A DNA stretch of 64,000 bases from the NCBI GenBank assembly GCA_039621445.1, contig CP154956.1:40016553-40080552 (forward strand), read 5' to 3'. The translations under genes were made by a program, and so were the position numbers. This stretch comes from Euglena gracilis (Eukaryota > Euglenida > Euglenophyceae > Euglenales). Positions 58,260 through 64,000 of this stretch are shown in pieces; position 1 is the stretch's first letter; every line of letters begins with the position of its first letter. The notes beneath the pieces are model-generated. The model worked only from the letters and a program-made list of their open reading frames with translations, was not told the DNA's origin and ran no database searches.

Positions 58260-58963
58260 GCCATTTTCAGTCCAAGGTTTCCAAGAAAGACATGTTGGAA
58301 ATTTGCAAGGCCATTGTGATGCCATGTGATATTTGCAGCCTTTCAAAACAAAATCGCCCCAGTGACCGTGGAAAGGTGGGTTCTTTACCGATTCCAACAG
58401 CGAGCAATGAAGTTTTGTGTTTGGATTTTGTGCAAATGGACCCCTACAATGCTTTTGACTATGTGCTGACTTTGGTCGACAATTTGTCTCATTTTTGCCA
58501 AGTCATCCCCACACAGGAAACGGTAACCGGAGAAGGTGTTTTGAGACTTATTTTGGACCGGTGGATTTCTGTTTTTAGAAAACCGTCCGTTGTGAGGTCT
58601 GACAACGACGTGAAATTCAGACAGCCAAGTGGTTTTTACCAGACAGCCTTTAAAGCTCTAGACGTGAAATTATCGTTTTCGTTACCCCGGAACCCCAGGT
58701 CAAACGGTTTGGTTGAAAATGTCAACAAAATGTTTTTGCAGAATATGAGAGCTTTGAGCCTTTCTTCCAAGGACAAAAATTGGGTTCAACTTATTCCGTA
58801 TTGCACGTTTTTGATGAATTCACAGATTTCCCCCACAACAATGTTATCACCCCATGAAATGTTTTTGGGAAGACCAGCTTGGTGGTTTGAATTACCGCCA
58901 AAACCGGTGACAAACCCAAAAACCCGTTCCTGGCTTTTGACCCAAATCGAAACTCAAGAGTGA
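58256..58963 (+). pseudogene. pol: Ty3 integrase catalytic core
   Basis: It carries CKAIVMPCDICSLSKQ, then the D-D-E triad: LCLDFVQMDP, VVRSDNDVKF and NGLVENVNKMF. By my count the second Asp and the Glu are 37 residues apart rather than 35, from a two-residue insertion after RSDNDVKF. The frame is open over 235 codons and is the best preserved part of the element. The start given is only the frame start; it is part of a polyprotein. Confidence 0.85.
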
Positions 58964-59600
58964 GCTTCCCAGAGATTGAAAGAAATGAGGAAAAAAAATT
59001 TGAGAGTGCCAACAAAAGGAGTGTACCAGCAGAAATTCAAGAAGATGACTATGTTTTGGTGCACAACAAAAGATGGCCAAACAAATCATGGCCCAAGCTT
59101 CCCCCCCCCCTGGCAAGGACCTTTTCGGGTTCTCAAATCGAGGTTCAATTCAGTGCAAATTGCAAGCAGTCCATCTTTGGGAGGGGTCATTGATGTCTCT
59201 TTGGGTTTGTGCAAAAAGTGGGAGGTTGCTTTGCATGAAGAAAGTCGTTTGGAAGAAGACCCAGACCTTTTGACCGGTGATGTGGTTGTGGGAGCCCCAG
59301 TGGAGGGTGACACCCCCATGTCAGACCAGGGAGGGGAACCCCCCCTCCAGATTTCAGAAGAAGAACAGGCACAACTGGGTTTTTACAATGTTCACAAGAT
59401 TTTGAAACACAAGTACCAAGGGGGATGGAAATGTTTGGTTTGGCGGGAGAATTTTCCGGCAAGCAGCAGTACATGGGGGCCGGTGGCTTCGTTTGTGCAA
59501 CCAGGAGGCAGAATGAATGAGGTTTTCAAGAATTATTGTGTGGATCACAATTTACAATCGATCCTACGTCAGGCGCTCAGAATGTTTTGCGACGTTTGGA
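58960..59600 (+). pseudogene. pol: Ty3 integrase C-terminus and chromodomain
   Basis: After a short frame break the reading goes through an SH3-like stretch (PFRVLKSRFNSVQIA) and an acidic linker to FYNVHKILKHKYQGGWKCLV and STWGPVASFVQPGG, a chromodomain with the usual W and aromatic positions. Chromodomains direct integration to marked chromatin in chromoviruses. The frame then runs into the DIRS left end, so the last residues are foreign. Confidence 0.8.
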
Positions 59601-59960
59601 ATGTGACCATTCGGGCTCCGCACTGCGAGATGGTGAGGTCCTGCTTTCCTTGCCGGCTGTTCTGTTCTGTGTTTGTGCGTGCGCGGGGGGTGCTTCTTAC
59701 TGCTTTTTGTTGCCGGAGTTGGCTGATTCCTATTTCTGCCCTTCGACCTCAAGGAGAAAGAGTTTTACTTTTACGAGTTCAAGTGGAATTATTTTACGAG
59801 GAGTACTACTTTCCCGAAGACCATCACTTTGACCAACTAGTGGACCGAATTTTTTCGGAACTTCAACTTCCTGACGGAAGAATTCAACTCTTCGAGTTCA
59901 ACTGGAATTATTCCCAGAAGTATTGCAATTGCCACAACAGAGATCAACAACTGGACTTCC

Positions 59961-61100
59961 ATGAAGAATGAATTTCAAAGAAACTCTGAATTTCAAGAAA
60001 AACTTCAAAAAACTTCCAAGAAGTCAGCTGACGCTGGGGAAGGTGGAGACACAGCAGCAGCTGCAGAAGCTGGAGGGGCGGCAGCAACACACCTGTCCGT
60101 GGCCATCGCAACCCCCCCACCCCCCAGAGCATCAGCGATTTCAAAATCCCCCTCTCAACATGAGAATGGCCATGGAACATGGACAACTGTGGTCAGGAGG
60201 ACAAGAAGACAGAAGGGGAAGACCATCACAGGTCCAACAGACTCCCCCCCTTTTTCTATGTCCCCCCCGTTCCAGGGGAAAAAGCAAAGGCTATGGCAGC
60301 CTCTCAAGAAATATCAGAAATCCAAAGGATTCAAATCAAAATCAAGGCTATGGCAGCCATCATTGGACAGGGCCTGGGGCCCAGAATCATGGCTATGGCA
60401 GCCATCATCATCATCATCATCATCCAAGAGGGCAGTGGGCCCAAGTGCAAGACTATGGCAGCCTGTGTCCAAACCTGGACAGATCCCACTGGGGAAAGGT
60501 ATGTCCAACTTACCCCACAGCTCTCTCAAACATAAACCCCTCAGGAGCTGCCCATCCAAGCAAGCAGCCCCCCTTTCATGGGAAGGCCAATGGAGGCCAT
60601 TATATCCAAGAGGCCAATGGAGGCCAGGGGGAAAATATCAAGGCCAATGGAGGCCATTTCAATCAAAATCAGGTGGCCATGGGAGGCCAATGCATTCAAG
60701 ACCACAGCCCTTGGGGGGGAGGCCCAAGATTGGCTCAGACAAGCCCCCCCCAGAAGATAATCAGCCCAGCCTTATATGTACCTCCCCACTGCAGACACAG
60801 ACCTTCCCCCATCTTTCAAACACAGGGGGAAAGCCTGTCTTTGAGCAGCCCTATGGCAGGGCCAGAGGTGACCCCAGGGATGGGGCAGCCAGAGCTGACC
60901 CCAGTGATGGGGAAGCCAGGGGGAAGGACCCCAGTGATGGGGCCTTTGGAATCCCCAGACACATTACACCCAGGGGTGCCCCCCTACAGGGCCCTGCAGG
61001 CCAGCATTCCCCATTGGGTCGAGGCAGGAGCCAGCACAGAGGTATTAAACCTGATAAGGGAAGGGGTCAGGGCAGATCTTCCCCTCCCCCCTCAGATGTC
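59961..61100 (+). CDS. DIRS gag-like ORF1
   Basis: It starts MKNEFQRNSEFQEKLQKTSK. It has an Ala/Gly-rich part, then GHGTWTTVVRRTRRQKG, which is conserved in the two other DIRS copies of the window, then four (R/W)LWQP motifs and four GQWRP motifs in Arg/Pro/Ser-rich sequence. This looks like an RNA-binding gag. The frame stays open to 61553. The +1 frame is also open (MNFKETLNFKKNFKKL) with GYGS and ANGGH repeats; the conserved WTTVVRR motif argues that this frame is gag, while the other leads into RT. Confidence 0.7.
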
Positions 61101-61520
61101 CTTAAAAGTTCCCTTCAAAACTCCCCAAGAAATAAGGACTGCCCAGAAAATTCTGAGAGAATACGAATGTGCAGGGGCAACCAGGCAAATCACCCCACAG
61201 GAGGCAAAACATTTTGTCCCTTATTTTATCATTTCCAAAAAGGAAGGGGAAAAGACCAAGGAAAGACTGATTTCAGATTGTCGACAGTTAAATCTCCATT
61301 TCACCCCCCAGAAATTCAGATTGGAACACATGGGAAACATCTTCCCATATCTAAGAAAAGGTTGGTTCTGTGGAAAAATAGACCTGAAAGATGCATATTT
61401 CCACTTAAAACTGCACAGCAGTCTGGAAAAACATGTGTGCATGCAGGTGGGGGGGGGGAAACGTGGCAATTTCAAGCTGCATGCTTTGGTATAAGCAGCC
61501 TGCCACAAAAATTTATGACT
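60980..61520 (+). pseudogene. DIRS reverse transcriptase lacking the YxDD segment
   Basis: ASIPHWVEAGASTEVLNLI leads to RLISDCRQLNLHFTPQKF and GKIDLKDAYFHLKLHSS (motif A, catalytic Asp). At a G run (61447-61457) the frame changes, and FQAACFGISSLPQKFMTLM (motif B) follows. The next recognisable residues, EPTQEIKHLGQWINLKKG, normally lie about 50-60 residues further on, after the Y-x-D-D motif. That stretch, with two catalytic Asp, is absent, so the enzyme should be inactive. Confidence 0.8.
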
Positions 61521-62737
61521 CTTATGACTGTCTGGAACCCACACAGGAAATAAAACATTTGGGCCAATGGATCAATTTGAAAAAAGGCCAATTGGAAATT
61601 CCTCAGGAAAAACTAAAATCCTTAAGAAAGGAGCTAGGCAAAGTACTCACAGCACAGAATAAGAGCTGCAGAAAACTCAGTTCTATTGTGGGACAAGTCA
61701 GAAGCTATTTAGTTTCAATGCCATTTCTCAGAATTCTGACAGATCAACTTTGCAAAATGGTGGATTTGCACACAAAGTGGGGTTGGGACCACACCCTGAC
61801 CATTCCCCAGGGTGTCAAAGATCAAATTGTGGAGTTAAAAGCCTTTTTACAGCCAGGTGTGGGCAGGGCATTTCAGTCCCAGGCCTCTCAGGAGCTCTTT
61901 TCGGACAGCAGCACCTGGCAGTGGGGGGGGCTGGACAAAGCTTCAGGCCAAAAGGTGCAGGATTTTTGGAGGGACCTGCATGTTCTTCACATAAATCAAA
62001 AAGAATTACAAGCTGCAGTGGAAACAGTAAAGGCACTAGCCAAACCAAAACAAACAATTGTGCTCCACGTGGACAGCCAAGTGGCTGTAAGTTATTTAAC
62101 AAAATGGGGAGGCAAAAAGCCATACCTAAATTCCATCTTAAAACCCCTGCTGTATCATTGCCAAGAAAATCAAATCAATTTGCAGGTGGTTTGGGTTCCC
62201 ACAAAGGAGCAATTGGCAGACTCCCTGACCAGGGAGCAAAAGGACCCAGGGGATTATACCCTAAACCTAAACATCTTTCACCAAATTGTTCAGTTTTTCA
62301 GAAAGGAAATCACCCCAGAGGTGGACATGTTTTGCACACCCAGCAACAAAAAATTCCCCAAGTTTGTTTGTCGATACCCCCACCAAGGGGCTTTGCTGGT
62401 GGATGCCTTGAAGGCAGATTTGAGGGGCCTCCCCCCAGTTTATGCAAACCCCCCCTGGAGCATCATTCCCCAATGGGTTCAGAGATTAATGTTAAACCCA
62501 GACCTAATTTGTCTGTTGATCGTACCCCACTGGGCTTCGACATCATGGTGGCGCCAATTAATGTCAATCAGGCAGCCAGGCAGCAAGATTTTGCTAGTAC
62601 CCCCCCAGTGGGGTCTGTTCACCAACTGCTGGGGGGAGGAGATGCCCCCCCCAAGGTGGAATTTGGCCTGCTTGATTGTGTCAGGCAAATATTACAATCC
62701 CAGAAAGTTTCGATGTCCAGTATCGATACTTACATAA
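61521..62737 (+). CDS. DIRS RNase H and methyltransferase-like domains
   Basis: One frame is open from 61433 to 62737. It has EIKHLGQWINL, then RNase H acidic sites in LFSDSSTWQW, INQKELQAAVE, VLHVDSQVAVSYL and QLADSLTREQ. Then EVDMFCTPSNKKFPKFVCRY and VYANPPWSIIPQWVQRLML and LLIVPHWASTSWW form the methyltransferase-like domain with an NPPW motif, as known for DIRS elements. It reads as a complete, intact module and overlaps the start of the recombinase frame by about 190 bases. Confidence 0.8.
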
Positions 62738-63640
62738 AAAATCTGGGAAATGTCAAAAGATATGACTCAGCCTTCAGGACTTTGATGGGCCAATTGCTGC
62801 ACAAAGGGGTGCCCCTGCAGGACTGCACAGTCCACAAGATGGCCGAGGCCATCCTTGATCTGGCTGCCCACAGCCTCAACACTGCACGAAATGCATATGC
62901 AGCAGTTTTATTACTCCCAGGGTTTGGGTCATTGAGGTTTTCCCCTCTTTTGTCTCCATTGAAAAGGAAATGGAATTCCAATGTCTGCAAGTATGCCCAT
63001 TTTTGGGACCCCACTGATTTCTTAGAAAACATCATCAGGAAATCCAAACCCCTCTCAGACCTATCTGTGAAAGAGCTCAGAAACAGACTCATCATCTGTT
63101 GGAGGCTGTTGGCCCTCCACAGGGGGGTTGATTTAGCCAGGACACAGCGGAAAATCAGTTTCGTGGGAGAAAAAATTTTCATTTTATTGCAAAGGAAAGG
63201 GTGGCAATTCCCAAGATGGGAGGAGATTTTGAATTTGCCACACACCCCCCTCATCAGCCCCTGGCATTTATTGAAAGAGTATGTGGAAAGGACAGCCCAC
63301 ATGGTTGGGAACAAAAATAATTTGTTATGGTCTTTGGATGGTAAAAGACCTTTGACATCAGAAAGGGTGAATTCCCTTACCAGAGAAATTCTGCAAGAGG
63401 GGGGGTGGACACCACCCACTGGAAACCCCACAGCACCAGAGGAGCTGGGGTTTTATGGTGGAAAAATGCTGGTTTGCAAGTGGAAGAAGTCCAGCAGCTG
63501 GGTCAGTGGAAAAATTTTGGGGCCTTCCAAGCCCATTATTTGCGACTTGGGGTCGTATCAAAAATTCAAAATATTATGGCCCAAAGGGGGGTGCACAGTA
63601 CCTCACCATCTCGCAGTGCGGAGCCCGAATGGTCTCGGAC
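62545..63640 (+). pseudogene. DIRS tyrosine recombinase, one frame break
   Basis: It reads MVAPINVNQAARQQDFA (start chosen at 62545 by homology to the minus copy), NLGNVKRYDSAFRTLMGQ, ARNAYAAVLLLPGFGSLRF and RLIICWRLLALHRGVDLART (first catalytic Arg). At a G run near 63399-63405 the frame moves and HSTRGAGVLWWKNAG gives the H-x-x-R box, then LGQWKNFGAFQAHYLRLG with the likely nucleophile Tyr. All tetrad residues are present across the two frames. One base in the G run would restore continuity, so it may be an assembly artefact. Confidence 0.8.
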
Positions 63641-63690
63641 TCCCACGACAGAGGAAGGGGGAGGAAGGGACCAAGAGGGCGAAGCACAAG
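63601..63690. other. DIRS internal complementary region
   Basis: 63601-63634 complements the left end at 59605-59642. 63650-63690 (GGAAGGGACC, GAGGGCGAAGCACAAGAAG) corresponds to the right-end half seen in the minus copy at 42405-42446; its partner should lie just outside the window. Confidence 0.75.
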
Positions 63691-64000
63691 AAGATGGTGA
63701 GCCCAACCCTCCCACCCAAAAAATCAGCAGAAAAAGAAAGACATCCCAACCAGAAAGGGGACCCCCAACCAAGCAGCCCCAACCACCCACCCAGGAACAC
63801 ACCAGAAAGAGACAACCATCCCCATCGAGGGGGGGGGGGGGCCCACCAAGCGACCATGGGAGAGGGGGGGGGGGGGGGGCCACGACGGTTCAGCTTCGCC
63901 AAGGTGTCGGAGAAGGCCTCATCATCGCCAACTCCGGCAACAAAGGCGCAGTAAGAAGCACCCCCCGCGCACGCACAAACACAGAACAGAACAGCCGGCA

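Larger units (their letters stand above)
52704..59600 (+). mobile_element. Ty3/gypsy chromodomain retrotransposon, decayed
   Basis: Domain order is gag, zinc knuckle, protease, methyltransferase-like, RT, RNase H, integrase, chromodomain: protease-RT-RNase H-integrase with a C-terminal chromodomain is the chromovirus order of Ty3/gypsy. The frame changes at least eight times, usually at C, G or A runs, and there are in-frame stops. Its RT is split by T4 and its 3' end is cut by the DIRS element at 59605. Neither LTR was located. Base composition is less C/G-run rich than the DIRS elements. Confidence 0.85.
59605..64000 (+). mobile_element. DIRS-type retroelement, near full length, cut by the window end
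   Basis: The left end 59605-59642 is complementary to 63601-63634, the first half of the internal complementary region. The left terminal repeat 59651-59722 is inverted at 63929-64000, where the window stops, so only the outer right end is missing. Order inside: gag, RT, RNase H, methyltransferase-like, tyrosine recombinase, with overlapping frames, as in DIRS. It lies within the tail of the Ty3 element and makes no target duplication, as expected for recombinase-driven insertion. Confidence 0.9.

Overview
The window is eukaryotic nuclear DNA from a repeat-rich genome. The coding blocks in the middle are short, open only over 60-230 bases and often bounded by AG and GT(A/G)AG splice signals. 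The right end is packed with retrotransposons of eukaryotic type. No rRNA, tRNA, bacterial operon or phage signature was seen. A protist or unicellular alga fits best (dense introns, DIRS and chromodomain Ty3 elements, very long C/G homopolymers), but the species cannot be named from the sequence.

Layout. Bases 1-4762 are a higher-order satellite that restarts at 1, 1553, 3303 and 4171. Bases 4763-8937 are a 19-bp minisatellite of roughly 220 units built on the palindrome GATGGCCATC. From about 9.5 to 41.8 kb the plus strand carries about 26 scattered exon-like blocks. The first dozen (9.5-19.6 kb) read as secreted or extracellular protein with Cys and N-glycosylation sequons, and the last of these ends in what looks like the start of a membrane helix. 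Later blocks are basic or proline-rich. They may be one very large surface-protein gene or several genes; no domain family was identified with confidence. Their introns are full of non-autonomous inverted-repeat elements: a MITE family with at least three copies, a 334-bp element with an 8-bp target duplication, a 1.98-kb foldback-like element, a long hairpin, and three C/G-run-bounded repeat families. Large CA/GCAC microsatellites lie at 29.1, 34.3 and 39.8 kb.

From 42.1 kb to the end the sequence is nested retroelements. A minus-strand DIRS derivative (42118-44164) keeps terminal inverted repeats and the internal complementary region but has lost RT, RNase H and methyltransferase, so gag runs into the tyrosine recombinase. 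A second DIRS left end starts head-to-head beside it, is interrupted by an LTR-flanked non-coding element (44294-45637, target duplication CGAG), and resumes as a gag fragment to about 46.1 kb. Two equal-length 1669-bp LTR-flanked non-coding elements follow (47306-48974 and 50044-51712), with inverted and shuffled pieces between them. A decayed Ty3/gypsy chromodomain element (about 52.7-59.6 kb) encodes gag, zinc knuckle, protease, a methyltransferase-like NPPF domain, RT, RNase H, integrase and chromodomain. Its RT is split by a fourth LTR-flanked non-coding element (55768-56991). Just after its chromodomain sits a near full-length plus-strand DIRS element (59605 to beyond 64000) with gag, RT, RNase H, an NPPW methyltransferase domain and tyrosine recombinase; its RT lacks the YxDD segment. 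Most frame breaks in these elements fall in C, G or A runs, so assembly error and true decay cannot be told apart here.
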